A stretch of DNA of 64,000 nt from Trematomus loennbergii (GCA_012861695.1 JAAOOA010000027.1:12380643-12444642), one strand, 5' to 3'. Positions 36,201 through 48,164 are shown, counted from the stretch's first letter. Made by a program: numbers and translations. Notes: a model not told the origin generated them from the sequence alone.

Positions 36201-38522
36201 CATATGTGGCTACTTTCAGTCAGCATAACAGACTCTTACCATCAGTGCTCTCCTCTTCCCCGTCGGACTCAAAGAACGGCTCGCAATCCCGAGAAAGAGA
36301 GTCCTCATCCATGGAGAAAACACCTGAAGCAAAAAGTGAGAAAACCTCAGAATGGATGCACATCAAAGCATTTAGATGGACAAATGAACTGACTCTCTCC
36401 TCACCAGCGCTTTCATGCCCATAGGGTCTCCTCTCATCCATGTCCTCTTCATCTTCCTCGTCCTCACACTCTTCTTCCAAATCTTCAATCACAGACCTCT
36501 GTCTCCCCTGCTCGGCCTCCAGCGCAAACTTCTCCCGTTCCCTCTCTCCGTTGTCGTTCTGCACACCCGCCTGCCCGGTCGCAGCTCCTGAGTTGTAGAT
36601 TGACGGATAGCTCTGCGAATAAAGTCTGTTGTTTGGACTGACTCCGCCCACCCCTCCGTCTCCCTGGAAGCTCTGGAAGAACACAACAATCCATATGTTA
36701 TGGATATAAACATTTTCAATGAGCTTAACAGGGCAGAAAACTGTCACAATAATTACTCTATCAACTTTTCGTACAATCAGTTTTGCTGACCTTTATATGC
36801 CAGTTGTGTTTACATGCGTTTGTTTACATAAGAATGTCACCAATACTTAAAGGGGACCTATCATGCAAAATGCACTTTGTTATGTCTTTTATACATAAAT
36901 ATGTGTCCCCGGTGTGTCAGGGAACTCACGCAGCGTCAGAAAATAAAACCCTCTCTCTTTTCCTCCGTACCCAAATCTCTAAAACCGGGGTACAACGGAG
37001 CTGATCCAGATTTGCGTCCGATATGACGTAATATCGGAAATATGGACCCACGGCACTATCAGAAAGTTGCTATCAGAAACAATGCCCGACTGTTTTGGAC
37101 GTAGACACTCAGAGCTAACCTGTACTGGAGAGCATGGGTGTTTCTCAATCGCGAGTACGCTTGCTTGGTAGCACATGTCTGCCAAGCATCTTGCTTCAGA
37201 AGCGAGTCAAGAATACTTCCTGCCATTTGGAAAACAAAGAGTGGAACAGGCTAGCAAGTGTGCAGGTGTGCGTCATATGAGAGGCCCCGCCTTACATCTT
37301 CCCCACAGATTTGGGGAAATTGGTCCGTGCGCAAAGCATTGTGGGGATTTTAAGACTGCGGAGTCTACTCATGTGCAGCCTCGATATTTCTCCAAACGGA
37401 GTACGCCGGGCTCGGTAGATTTCCAAGTATGCTGGAGATTGGAACAGTACTTCGGCGGCACTCGATGACGTAGTATGCTTGAAATAGTGGCTCTGGAGCA
37501 GCTTTACTCGCGATTGAGAAACACCCCATGTGTGTGAAGAAGCAGGAAATAAAAAGGAACTCACCTTGTGGTATAACCGGCAGAGAGAAAGCCTTTGAGC
37601 TCCATACTGTTTCAGAAATAATCCTTGATATGGCGTTTCATCACGGCAGTATTTAGTTTAGACAGTAGCTGCCGGTCCCGCATGAGCTCAGCCCCCTTTT
37701 TTATTTTGTATCAATTTTTTTTTTTTTTAAAGCTTTATACCCAAAATTAGCACTTTTGTAACAGGAAGTGAAATAGAGGGATATGAGGCATGGCTAGAAT
37801 GGGTGATCTGTTTGGTATTTTGAGCAAAACACTTCATAGACATGTTTTTATATATTTGTATATATCTGAGACCTATGCTATTGCCTAAAAATAGCATGAT
37901 AGGTGCACTTTAAGCAAACACTATGCAAGAATAAACAGCATGGTCTCCCTATTTAAAAAAAACATTGACATAGCACAGAAATTGCTTATTTTTTTAAATC
38001 AGAGCTCGAGAGGTCATTTTATTTATTGTCATGGTTGTGTATATTGATGTGTGGATATTTTTCTCTCTGGGACAAAATATAGTCCAACAAAAGTAGCTAT
38101 CGTGACAGGCAAAACGTGCAGAAACTCACCCCTCTGTGTCCGAGGTCAGAGGTCAGGTCAACAACCAGTTTGGTTCCTCTCTCTCCCCCTGCTTGGCGTG
38201 TGTGCTTTTGGGCTGTTAGCATGGTGGTGGAGTGCAGCACACCGATGTCGTCCATGTAGCGCCGAGCCGACTCCGCAAGAAACCCTTGACCCCATACATT
38301 GTAGGAGAAATCACACTCCTTAGGAAAGGCACTGCTGCTCTCCCGTTTCCTCATCCCATCTTCACCTCCACCCAATGACCGGAACTTCTTACACGCTGTA
38401 AGTATGGCCAGGTCGCAGCCAGACTTTTGGCAATATGTTTCTGCAGCAGAAAGAAGTGCCAGCCAGCTTTCTTTGTGGTTGTCTGGGATCTCAGGCTCAG
38501 ATGACTGGGTAATGGAGGCCAT
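30209..38522 (-). CDS. akt1s1: Proline-rich AKT1 substrate 1 (PRAS40), mTORC1 inhibitor
   Basis: PRAS40 binds Raptor and restrains mTORC1 until phosphorylated by AKT. Reverse-strand coding exons in order: 38130-38522 ([24 protein letters not shown]), 36405-36672 (acidic [11 protein letters not shown]), 36240-36323 ([20 protein letters not shown]), 35984-36156 ([10 protein letters not shown]) and 30209-30346 ([11 protein letters not shown], stop TAA). FSMDE is the TOS-like Raptor-binding motif (FVMDE in human). RPRLNT holds the AKT site corresponding to human Thr246. All five exons join in frame without correction, giving 351 residues against 256 in human, the excess lying mainly in the N-terminal and acidic regions. 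Intron 4 is 5.6 kb and contains the gypsy element; the 36.8-37.9 kb transposon lies in intron 1. It is divergent from tbc1d17. Confidence 0.93.
31350..32384. mobile_element. DNA transposon inserted in the gypsy 5' LTR
   Basis: GGTTGCGGTCGAATAGT at the left and ACTATTCGACCACAACC at the right are inverted repeats with one mismatch in 17. The sequence between them is absent from the 3' LTR, so it is an insertion of about 1.03 kb that postdates the gypsy element. About 20 bases of LTR sequence next to it seem lost. No transposase was seen. Superfamily unknown. Confidence 0.65.
32384..32837 (+). repeat. 5' LTR, distal part of the gypsy element
   Basis: Matches 35280-35804 closely, apart from an expanded TA-rich microsatellite at about 32437-32490 that replaces part of the 3' LTR sequence. 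It ends in CGTAACA, the inverted counterpart of the TGTTACG start. Confidence 0.7.
33036..33521 (+). CDS. Gag-like frame of the gypsy element
   Basis: An open frame of 161 codons starts [18 protein letters not shown]. It has a charged, coiled-coil-prone middle (about residues 75-115, heptad-like Leu, Lys and Glu), as seen in gag N-terminal regions of vertebrate gypsy elements. The frame then shifts: matching gag sequence continues at 33530-33700 in other frames. It lies 200 bases after the 5' LTR. Being LTR-flanked and frameshifted, it is an element remnant, not a host gene. Confidence 0.55.
   Translation: MEFDLEEFVSDPTRGKLDACNKQQLELIADRFDVAISKHSKKQVIKDQLLAALIDQGLLSVEDGVVFFPKDEETEVSRRLKELKLQMRKLEVREKEIDCNFELRKLEEETKRMLRLKELATLSHQAHQLSSAQSLDFDMSEYVRFIPVFQEKDIDSYFYSF
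34251..34670 (+). pseudogene. Integrase N-terminal zinc-finger remnant of the gypsy element
   Basis: The frame encodes an H-x-H...C-x2-C zinc-binding region ([13 protein letters not shown], then CKTCHVCQ), the HHCC finger at the start of Ty3/gypsy integrases. The catalytic core does not follow: the frame stops at 34670 and unrelated sequence leads to the 3' LTR. A possible protease-proximal stretch lies at 33780-34230. Reverse transcriptase and RNase H are missing between them. Confidence 0.65.
35224..35808 (+). repeat. 3' LTR of the gypsy element
   Basis: Begins TGTTACGTGCTCCCC like the 5' LTR and contains a four-fold short tandem repeat of CTGGTCTGCCC at about 35278-35325. It continues through the same TTTTCGCGGC and ATGATAAAACGGCTCAATAA landmarks. 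The terminal CGTAACA is altered to CCGTTCA. Confidence 0.7.
36847..37913. mobile_element. Kolobok-like element with nested MITE, akt1s1 intron 1
   Basis: TTAAAGGGGACCTATCATG at the left and CATGATAGGTGCACTTTAA at the right, TTAA at both ends. It shares its first 150 bases with the THAP-bearing copy at 22044-23013. The interior is interrupted at 37136-37526 by another element. Confidence 0.7.
37136..37526. mobile_element. 391-bp MITE with perfect 22-bp inverted repeats
   Basis: GGGTGTTTCTCAATCGCGAG at the left end is matched exactly by its reverse complement at the right end, over 22 bases. CAT flanks both sides (37133-37135 and 37527-37529), a likely 3-bp target duplication as in PIF/Harbinger-type elements. 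The perfect ends suggest a fairly recent insertion into the older TTAA element. Confidence 0.75.
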
Positions 38523-39540
38523 AATGGTGCAAAGTAGTGTTACAACTTTCTAATATAGCCAGACCTGATGAGAAAACTGATTAATGCTGATGAATGAAGA
38601 GTTTGAGGTTTAGCTTGGATAAGGTTGGACGTAATACAGTATTAACAGGTAACTTTGGTAGCTGCGGTGTATTTGACTTTGCTTGAAAAATGTCCTAACT
38701 TGTGTTTTTTCTGTCCTGCTGGTGTTAGTTTTCAGCAAATGCAAGGATAAGAAATGATCTATCAGGTAGAGAGGCACTGGGTGTCTTTAAGATATGATCA
38801 ATTGGCCAGTGTCACTAAACACTTGAGAGCCAGGGAGAGAAGAGATGTTGCCAAGTTGCTGGTGATACCTGTCACAAAAAAAGACACAAACAAGGTTAGC
38901 TGTCAAATGTTGATAAATCATTCATTGTAAAAGTGAGATTATTCTTTCTACTAAAGATGTATGAGTTGATAGACATTGCCCATTTGAATATGTGCAGATA
39001 AGCATATAAAAACAATCTGCTTAACGTAAGCTGTCCTCGGATTGTCGCAGCTCTCAACCCCTCCGTGAACTGCTTGCAATAAATCTATGCTAACTAATGC
39101 TACTGTAGCTACTGTAACGTTAGCAACTGTAGCTCTTAAATGACCAGGCTCTATTGATCACCAATATTGCCATTTTTGCAATCGTCTCTGTCTGTTTTAG
39201 GATTGCATGCTTCGGACTTGGCATGCACAGTAAGTGTCGCTGCTGCAGCTGTTGTTGTGGATCTTGTTGTTTAGTGTTGTGTGCATCCTCCTCATGATGG
39301 ACCCACACTTCACCTCCATTTTTTCAGGCTTCAGCAGGAGCCGAGACGAGCAAGTATAAATTACAGGAAAAATGTAAGAGGTTCACCTACCTGTTCAGTT
39401 TCTTTCTGTAACGTTGCCAGATGTTTATCAATCCTAAACTTTACTTGTTTTTTGTCAAACGTATTCTACATTCTCCAACGGTTTCTCTCCCCTAGCTAGG
39501 CTCTACACCAGCAGCAAGCTAGCAAGAATTAACAACGGCT
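38523..39540 (-). other. akt1s1 5' UTR: first intron and probable non-coding first exon
   Basis: On the reverse strand a good acceptor (TTTTCTCATCAG) ends at 38565, leaving 42 bases of 5' UTR before the ATG at 38522. A GTAGGT donor at 39385-39390 would end a non-coding first exon running from roughly 39540 to 39391. The exact transcription start is not determined. Confidence 0.4.
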
Positions 39541-41400
39541 TTTCCGGCTAGGAATTACAAAATAAAAGCCGTGAAAATGACATCTGTGATACTTCACACA
39601 CCTCAGTGTATATTTATTATTTCTCTGTTTACATACACTTTCCCAATTGCAATACTATCAACCACTCATTTATATTAGCCTACATGTATTAATGTGTGTA
39701 TTTGAACTTGCACTATATTATGTCTAAGACTTAGATTCTTATTTTGCCTTTACAGGCATGCTTTTGTTTTGTTTGTTGCAGCGCCATATTCTATTATACG
39801 GCTCTGGTTTGTTGGCTATACATGTTTAACAAGCATTGTTTTAGCAAAGTCTCTGTATTTGGTAAACATATGATGATAAAGAATTTGAGTATATAAAACA
39901 TTAGGTAATAGGCAGGGAGTATCACAATATAAAAGTAATATTATTTTTATTACGTTCCGTTACTTTTGTATTACCTCAATTATGCAATGCAAATAAATAA
40001 AGAATGCAAATAAATAACAATAAATACATTTCTACTTAAGTGTGTGTAACAATGTAACCTTAGAAAAAAGGAAACAAACACATTACATATCAAAAATATA
40101 GTAACAGTAATAGTTTACAAATGCTTTTTAAGCTTATTAAACAGAATACTTTTTTGTTTGTTAATAATATGGGTTTTTGGGGGGGGGGGGGGGGGGACAC
40201 TGTTGTGTTTCCATTTTTGCCAAGAAAAATACAGTTTCCTATGTTATTAATAAAGATTGCAACATAATACCTGGAAAAACAAAATCTAACAAAACAAAGT
40301 CAACCCAAATATTACTATCCATTGATTTCTTTCCACAATCATCACGTAGTGGACGTACTTGATCATACAATTAATGTGATTAAATGGTTTTAATTTGAAG
40401 GAGAATGCCGTCTGCTCTCATCCGGGTTAGTTAGATGCGGACAACTTGATGCCTGGTGCAGTTTTGACGTCACCTGTTTACTGAGTCTCCGCTTCCAATC
40501 GGCGGCACGTTGAACACGTGACAGAGCTTTGAGTGCGTGCTCGTACTCGCCTTGTTCTCGTGCACGTGTACCTCCACCTCAGTCAAACCCACCTACCAGC
40601 TGCTCACAAGTTCAGTCACATGAGTATGGTATTCATTATCATGTAATTAACAGGAGTAATTATAACTCCTGGTCCATGTAATCGATTAATAAGATCTGCA
40701 TTTAGCATTGTGGAATTTGCCTCAAGTGGCTAACAGTCTGTAAAGGATAGGACACCCTGTCCTCAAACCTATGTTACTCTCGCTTTGGATAAGGAAAAAC
40801 CTTATATTGGGAAAATGGGAAAAACCTTATGAAGCGCAAGTGAGTATAGGGATCCCTTTCCTCGGGCCGGCAGAAATGCAACGACAGTGTGTCTGCAAAA
40901 ATCAAAAATCTAATAAACTACAGTTTAAACAATCAGGATGACATAGTTATAGATGCGTTTATATTGATCTGTTTATTGTAATTTGCCAAAACTGCAAAAC
41001 AACAAGGCAAATGCCTAGACCGTATTTGTGTAAAAATAAAGTAAAATTAGCTAAATATTTACCATTTGCAACATCAAGTAATTAACACATTAATGTCTCA
41101 ACAATTATTATACAAACCTAACAACAATTATTATACAATAGCCTTAATATTATTCTGAAATAAAAATGTTTACCTTAAGTAGCCTACTTATGAATACTAT
41201 GATGACATTACTTTTGTACATGATGAGTACGGTTTTGAATGCAGTCATTTTAACTGCAAAATATATTCTTTATAAAAATGTAAATGGTTCAGCAAAATTA
41301 CAAAGAACAAATATCACTATTTGACATAAAATGACTTGTATTGTCTTTCATTATACTATTATAATAAAAAAAGACACAAACAAAAGCAGTAGTCAATTTT
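39541..41400. other. Intergenic region between divergent akt1s1 and tbc1d17
   Basis: About 1.9 kb with no gene. A G run lies at 40179-40196. A cluster at about 40467-40520 holds TGACGTCA (CRE), an inverted CCAAT box (CCAATCGG context) and the E-box CACGTG, so it may be a regulatory element serving either gene. The rest is AT-rich and featureless. Confidence 0.4.
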
Positions 41401-41411
41401 CAGCTCATGTG

Positions 41412-41463
41412 ATGACGTCTCTTTTGGGGGCGGGACTTCTCGCTAGTAGGAAGTGTGACGTAA
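41412..41463 (+). promoter_or_regulatory. Probable tbc1d17 promoter elements
   Basis: TGACGTC at 41412-41418, a GC box (GGGGGCGGG) at 41426-41434 and TGACGTAA at 41456-41463 lie 40-95 bases before the tbc1d17 start codon. They suggest a TATA-less CREB/ATF and Sp1 driven promoter. Confidence 0.45.
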
Positions 41464-41505
41464 CATTTATTTTGGAAAACGAAGTCGAGGCAGAGGTGAA
41501 GGAAA

Positions 41506-44500
41506 ATGGAGCAAAACATTGAGGATTACAAGGTATTTCTACAATATTTCACATACAATTATAATTTGTGAATGCTGACCATTTTACTTCAACTCGACTG
41601 TGAAATGTTGGGTGAAACTACTCGAGCTGGCCGTCATTGTTAGCTTATTGTTTATACATCAAGCTAGCTGTGTGTTTTCACTAACGCTCGATGAAGTCAA
41701 TCCGCACACTATCAGCTACGTGTTGTCATCTGAATGGATATAAAATGTCGGACTCTGTTTTGTAGCTAGCCTATAGCCGTATCTATAGTTATACAGACGG
41801 GAAAAATATAGAAATACAGTCTATTCTGTATCACTATAACGTCTTCCTATGTGTTTGTCTCGTCTTCACCTACTGACCGACAGACCTGTAATCACGTGAC
41901 AGACTAGATTTATGTTCTATGATTTCATTAACCTGCCTGCCACAGGTTAGATATTTGATGTGGTACATACTGTTCAGTTCAAGCAGTAGTTAGCGTAAAA
42001 ACGTTTTTTATTTGACAATAAAATCATGTGTAAAAACAGATTATTAGATTAAAATTAGCACTCATCAAACCTGTTCCTGTGACTGGAAACCCAACCTGAG
42101 CCGTCATTTTATTTCAGCTTTGTTATTGCTTTTATATTTATGTGGGCTTTTTCTTTCTTCTCAGCTTATATTTGAAAAAGAGGGAGTATACCTCCACACA
42201 AATGCCAAGAAAAGTAACCAGGACACCACCATCCCAGGGTTCATCCGTATTGTGGAGAGGGTAAGCAACATGTGTAAAGATACAAATACGGAAATTGAAA
42301 AAAAAGCAGTGGGATTATTAACAACGCATGTTTTTTTTAGGCCGGTGTTCCAGCTTTAGAGTGGAGCCCCCTTGAAGATGAGGGTCGCAATGCCCCTGCT
42401 GTACTCTACACCAAAAAGGTCAGTAATCATCTGTTTGATATACATAAAAACGATATGAGTTCGTTTTTTAACCCACTTCTTACTGAATAGGATGGAGACG
42501 GAGAGGAGGAAGATGCAAACTATGACCCTGGTTATGAGCCAGACTGGGCAGTCATCAGCACAGTGAAGAAAGATCGGGAACACGTCCCAGTCAGAGACTC
42601 AGGTGCAGTTATCACTTCTGTCACTTCAGGCAAACAGTTACTTTAAAGAAGAAGAAACTAACGGTGCCTATTTTGTCTGCAGGTCAATGGTCATTCTCTC
42701 TGCCTCTGTCAGAGTTATACTCTCTGCGGAGGGCTCGGTTCTCCTTGGGGAAAAACTTCTTGGTGTTGACTAGTAGAGGGGCCACCCACTTCCTCCCCTG
42801 CACTTCCACAGAGGAGGAACCAGGGAGCTGTTTAGAGCCATGAACCGTTACATCATCCTCGACCAGTAAGTACCATCTTTGACCTCTAGCAGCAGTTACT
42901 GACCTGTAAACAAGTTAGAAATAATCTCATAACACTTCTGAATACAGTAGATTTACAGTTTATGACAGAGCTGTGTTGACAAATCACATGAGTATGAAAA
43001 ACATCACATGGTCTCTGTTGTTATCATCAGGTCACCGGTGGACGGGAGGCTCTTCCTTGCCTACCCTCATGACCCCGGCAATCTCTCTCAGTCCTTCGAT
43101 AAGCTGCAGCTTTTCGACGATGGCTCTGATCTTGTTTCGGTATTTTGTTTTAATTTTCCTTGATCCTAAAACCTATATTATTGGCTTGTTGATCAATCCC
43201 AATGACTCACTGATCATAGTCCTACTCTTTAAGATAAGATAAGCCTTTATTGATCCCCAGAGGGGAATTCAAGTGTTACACCAGCTCAACGACAGAAATA
43301 AGTAAAGATAAATTGAGAAGTAGAAATATTAAATAAGAATAAATAAAAGAGGTACGCAATTTCTATTATAGTTGAACTGATAACAGAAGTATACTGGAAG
43401 GAACTATAGAAGTGCATTTAATGCCTACATGATTAGGTAAGCACAAATGTATAGGGACAACGTTGAATGACATAATGAAGCATGACCAGTGACATAGCAC
43501 ATGACTCAGTGGGAGTAGACAAACGTTATCCAGCGTGTTACAATTCAAAGTAAAACACATTTGTGTGCTTGTTTGTGATTCTGTTCTCTCTCCAATTGAA
43601 CAGAGATTCATTCAGGACCCATATGCCACTACATTTGGTGGATTCTCCAAAGTCACAAATTTCTTCAAGGTGGCACTACGACCTCCAGGGCCAGCCACCC
43701 ATTCCCGTGCTGCCCATGATCCCAGTTTTCCCCCCCCAGTCCGACGAAGAGCCGGGCTTTGAGCTCATCAACTGTGTAAGAGAAGGAACCAAAAAGAACA
43801 ATTTGGATGACACATTCAGGTCTAATAATATGTAAAGATGACAGTGACATGAGAATCTATATCGGTTGTTTATTTTGGTGTCTTTTTCCATTAGGGGGTG
43901 GAGCTCGGTCCCAGACCAGACGTTACCAGGGGACGACCGCTGGACAAATGGGAGGAGTTTCTGGACCCAGAGGGGCGAGTGAAGAACCCAGAGAGGTCAA
44001 AGAGATAGTATTCAGAGGGGTGAGACAGGAAATACAGCGAGTCATCTCTAATGTGGAAGACATACCTTGTTTACTTGTTATAACCCTCTATCAGATGTGC
44101 ATGTTTCATACCATTTTGTCCATTGCAGGGTGTCACACCGACCCTGAGGAAGGAGGTATGGAAGTTCTCCTGGGCTTTTATCCATGGAACAGCACTCGCA
44201 AGGAAAGAGAAGACATTCTTCGGGTCAAAACGTTAGTGTTGTTATTACTGCATATCCGCTCCTAAATCTATTGAGTATAGTTTGACATTTTGGGAAATAC
44301 AGTTTATGTTTCTTCCTTGCTGAGAGTTAGTTGAGAGCACCAATACAACTCTCATGTCTATATAGTACATACAAAGAACGCCAGCAGCCAGTTAGCGTAA
44401 CATCTTTTTTAAGACAAGACGCATAGACTCAAGGAAGGGGCTGTGTCTGACCAAGAAATAAAACCTCCTGTAAAACCATAACATTTCAGATTTTGTACTG

Positions 44501-47500
44501 ATTAAACCACCAAGATTTAACGTGTTTACCTGTGAACTTTAGAGTTGTTATTTAATGGAATTGAATCAGGCTTTTCACCCTGTTTGCTGTCTTTGTGTTA
44601 AACAAATCTAACTGGTTGCTGTCTTTATCTTCCTAACTTTAAAGATGTGAGAGTGGTATCACTCTAATAAAAATAAACTGTATTTACTTCAAATGTCCAT
44701 GAACTACAATTGAAATGTAGTCAGCCTCTAAAACGTCTTTCTGTGTCTGCAGGGACGAGTACTTCAGAATGAAGGTGCAGTGGAAGTCAGTCAGTGAAGA
44801 GCAGGAGATGAGGAACTCCCTCCTCAAAGGATACAGAAGCCTGATAGGTCAGCCCTGCAATCTGTGATAAAACAGAAGATCTGTTGATAGAATCAGCCTG
44901 TTCAATAGACGTTGAAATTCAACTGCTTTTGTTCTGTTGTGACAGAGCGAGACGTCAGCAGGACGGACAGAAACAATACGTTCTTCTCTGGGAACGACAA
45001 CCCAGGACTGACCCTGCTGAACGATGTGCTGATGACCTACTGCATGTTCAACTTCGATCTTGGTATGTATTTCTAAACTGTTGGCAAGCAGAAGTGCACA
45101 TACTGAACAAATATGTACCAATACAAATGTAAAGTACATACAAAATGTAAATGTAAACAATGTAATATTAATAATTTGAGTTGTTTATACAAGAGCATTG
45201 CATTTCTTAAGTCAATAGTTTGGTCAGAGTATGTGCTTACCGGTCCTTAATATTTATGAATTAAGGCCAATGAGATAAATGTAGGTAACAGGACACAAAG
45301 ACAGTTCACAGATGGACTAGCATTAGACACCGATTATTATTATCAACAGGTTCACATATGAAGAACTGTGTAGGAGGTACGGTGTTTTAAACATTTAAAG
45401 TAAAGACTCTTCAGGACTAAGGCAGCTCTTCCAACAAAGCATATCAAATACACACAGTATGTATCATTAAGACATATATATATATCAACGTCTCCCTTCT
45501 GTTTCCATGTCTCCAGGTTATGTCCAGGGGATGAGTGACCTCCTTTCTCCTCTGCTGTTCGTCACACAGAACGAGGTGGAGTCCTTCTGGTGTCTCACAG
45601 GCTTCATGGAGCTGGTGGTAAGAAGAAATACTTATCTTTCTCTGTGGGCTTTCGAATTTCAGTCAAAACACGTTTAGATTTGGTTGTTCCTCTCCCTACA
45701 TTATCATTCTGGCTTTGCTCAGTCCTGTGGTCACTGCAAATCTGTTTTAAATAAAAGCACAAAGCAGACCCTTTCAAAAATGGCTGCAGTTTTATTGCAA
45801 GTTTGATGAGGTTTCTTACTGAATACTGAAACATGAAAACAATTGAATGTGTCAGTTATGAATGAAGAAAGCCATGGATTTGAGGCTTTCTCTGTTTCCT
45901 CCGCAGCACCAGAACTTTGAAGAGTCCCAGGAGGCCATGAAGAAGCAGCTCCTCCAGCTCAGTATCCTGCTGAAGGCTCTGGACCCCGAGCTGTGTGACT
46001 TCCTGGGTTAGTCAGATTATACTCATGCAGGCAGACTGGATTGTTGTTAAACTCTTGAGTAATTAGGTTAAAGCAATGAAAAGTAGTATACAAACCAGAA
46101 CAAAGTACACATGGGTGCGCATATGTTGATATGCATAAAAGCCATACAAATGTATTCTAAAAGAAAGGAAATTCACAAATTGGATGAAGACCAATATAAC
46201 ATTATTAACAAGGAGCTCATTCTTCTTTTTGGGTCACTTTCTGTGTCATCAGACTCTCAGGACAGCGGCTCTCTTTGCTTCTGTTTCCGCTGGCTGCTCA
46301 TCTGGTTTAAGAGAGAGTTTTCCTTCGAGGACATCCTCACCATGTGGGAGGTGAGTGCACCACATAGGCTTGGAATATCTGATGATGCTATGACAGCTAG
46401 AGTCAGGTTCAATGTACTCCTTTGAAGCTTCATGGTGTTATATCAGTCTTTAAATGTCTTGTTTTTTCAGTCCAATGCCCAGATATTCAGTTTTATTTTG
46501 TATTACATTTTGTAAATATTCATATGTGTGAGCCTAAAAATAGCATTTCCTGACAACTTGTTTTAAAATGTTGATTAAGCGTTTATCAAAATAGTTACCG
46601 ATTACCATTTTAAGTCAATAGACGAATCTATTAGTAAACTAAACGTTGCATCTCATTTGCAAATAGTGTTTGTGTAACATCCTTTTCCCTGCCACAGGTC
46701 GTCTGGTCTCGTCTGCCATGTGACAACTTTCACCTGCTGATCGCCTGTTCCATCCTGCAGTCCCAGAGAGGAGAGCTGATTGGCTCAGACCATGACTTCA
46801 ACACTATTCTGAAGGTGTTGTGTGTGTGTGTGGTGTGTGTGTGTGGTGTGTGGTGTGTGACAGCCAATGAGTTACTTTGTCTATAACTATACACTCATCT
46901 GTACAACTCTGTCCCCATTGTGAATGCTCCTCAGCACATTAATGAGTTGACGATGCAGTTGGACCTGCAGACTGTTCTGCGAGGAGCGGAGGCCATCTAC
47001 CTGCAGCTGACTCAGTGCAAGGTAAGAGGCTTCAAATCAAATCAAATCAAGTTTTATTTATAAAGCACATTTAAAAGCGATTTTTGGTCGAGCCAAAGTG
47101 CTGTACATGTAATAAAAACTTTACTACAATCACAATAAAAGACAATCATTTACAACAGAAATATAAAAAACTAAAACACAGGGAAATGTCAGGTGTCATA
47201 CTCCGCTCTGACTAGAAGGCCAGAGAGAAGAAGTGTGTTTTTAGTGTAGATTTAAAAACCCCTAGGGTCTGGGCCGACCTCACATGGAGGGGCAGACTAT
47301 TCCAGAGCCTGGGGCCAGCTGCTGCGAAGGCGCGGTGCCCTCGGGTTTTTAGCCTGGTCTTGGGCACTATCAGCAACAGCTGGTCAGCAGACCTTAAAGC
47401 TCTGGCTGGGGTGTAGCGTAGCTTCATGGGCCAATCAGATTCAGCCAGGAGTCAATAGAGTGTCTCAGTGTTTATAATGAAGAGCAAAGGTGAGGAAATA

Positions 47501-48164
47501 AGGACCTACAGTATACCACTGTTTCCTTACCGATACCTATTTCCCCATTAAACAACTGAACAATTAATAATATATGTGTATGGGTGCACCTTGCTTAACC
47601 TATAAAAACTAAAATGTAACAAATATATACTTCCTTAAAGGTCACGTACTCATGGTATGCAGTTATGTAATACTGCGCTTCAAACATTTAGAATAAAATC
47701 TAAAGGGAAACTGCATAAGTTTACATTTGAGAATTAAGAATAACAAAGGAATTATACCTCCAGTGTAAAATATTGGAAATGACTAAACCCTCTTTATAGC
47801 CTACCTAAATGACTGATGTTGTCTACAGGTCAGGTTAATAGATTGCATCAGATTATGCTTTTTTTCCTTATGTCCTAAACAGTGATTGAGTAAAGGATCT
47901 GCACATACCTAACAAACAGCTAAATCAAAATCTAGAACCTTTTATATAAGATGAGTCACCTCTACACAAGTGATCCTAACCTCCTGTTCCTCCTCCCTGC
48001 AGGAGCTCCCCCTGAAGGTGCAGCAGGTCATGGGTCTGTACGTGCCCTCCAGCTCTGAGGAGGACAGCCCAGACTCCCAGGCCAGCGAGACCCTGCGCCT
48101 CCTCGCCGAGTCCCAGGCAGGCGCTGCTTCCTGTGATTCAGCACCCGTTCCCACCTATCCTTGA
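41506..48164 (+). CDS. tbc1d17: TBC1 domain family member 17, Rab GTPase-activating protein
   Basis: A Rab GAP of the TBC1D15/17 group acting on endosomal and autophagic trafficking. Seventeen exons: 41506-41532, 42165-42260, 42341-42418, 42491-42602, 42683-42865, 43031-43139, 43604-43775, 43895-44019, 44129-44231, 44753-44847, 44946-45062, 45517-45617, 45907-46006, 46253-46350, 46698-46814, 46935-47021 and 48003-48164. The N-terminal Rab-binding part shows FEKEGVYLHT, DPGYEPDWAVIST and FGGFSKVTNFF. The TBC domain has the arginine finger IERDVSR and glutamine finger GYVQGMSDL. Length about 627 residues versus 648 in human TBC1D17. Four single-base discrepancies break the frame: about 42784 (C missing), C8 at 43730-43737 (one extra), about 43996 (G missing) and about 44165 (C missing). 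All are run-length changes, so assembly error is likelier than decay. Position beside akt1s1 supports TBC1D17 over TBC1D15. Confidence 0.9.
43230..43350 (-). mobile_element. 3' end of a Rex3/RTE-like retroposon
   Basis: AAGATAAGATAAG followed by CTTTATTGATCCCCAGAGG is the reverse complement of a common fish retroposon tail (GGATCAATAAAG plus short tandem repeats). It is a short 5'-truncated fragment inside a tbc1d17 intron. The family name is from recall. Confidence 0.5.
46815..46860 (+). repeat. GT microsatellite directly at a splice donor
   Basis: A run of GTGTGT with GG interruptions begins at the first base of the intron after tbc1d17 exon 15 (donor GTGTTG). Confidence 0.8.
47033..47440 (-). 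mobile_element. 5'-truncated L2-type LINE, antisense in tbc1d17 intron
   Basis: On the reverse strand 47212-47427 encodes the conserved C-terminus of L2/CR1-like ORF2 (RGHRAFAAAGPRLWNSLP, TLKTHFFSLAF). A short 3' UTR and a (TTTGA)n tail at 47033-47050 follow. It is the same family as 21425-21671. Most of the element is missing, as usual for 5'-truncated copies. Confidence 0.8.

Noticed and set aside
41506..48164. tbc1d17 as a pseudogene because of four frame breaks
   Set aside because: All splice sites, the catalytic fingers and overall length are intact, and similar run-length breaks occur in other genes.
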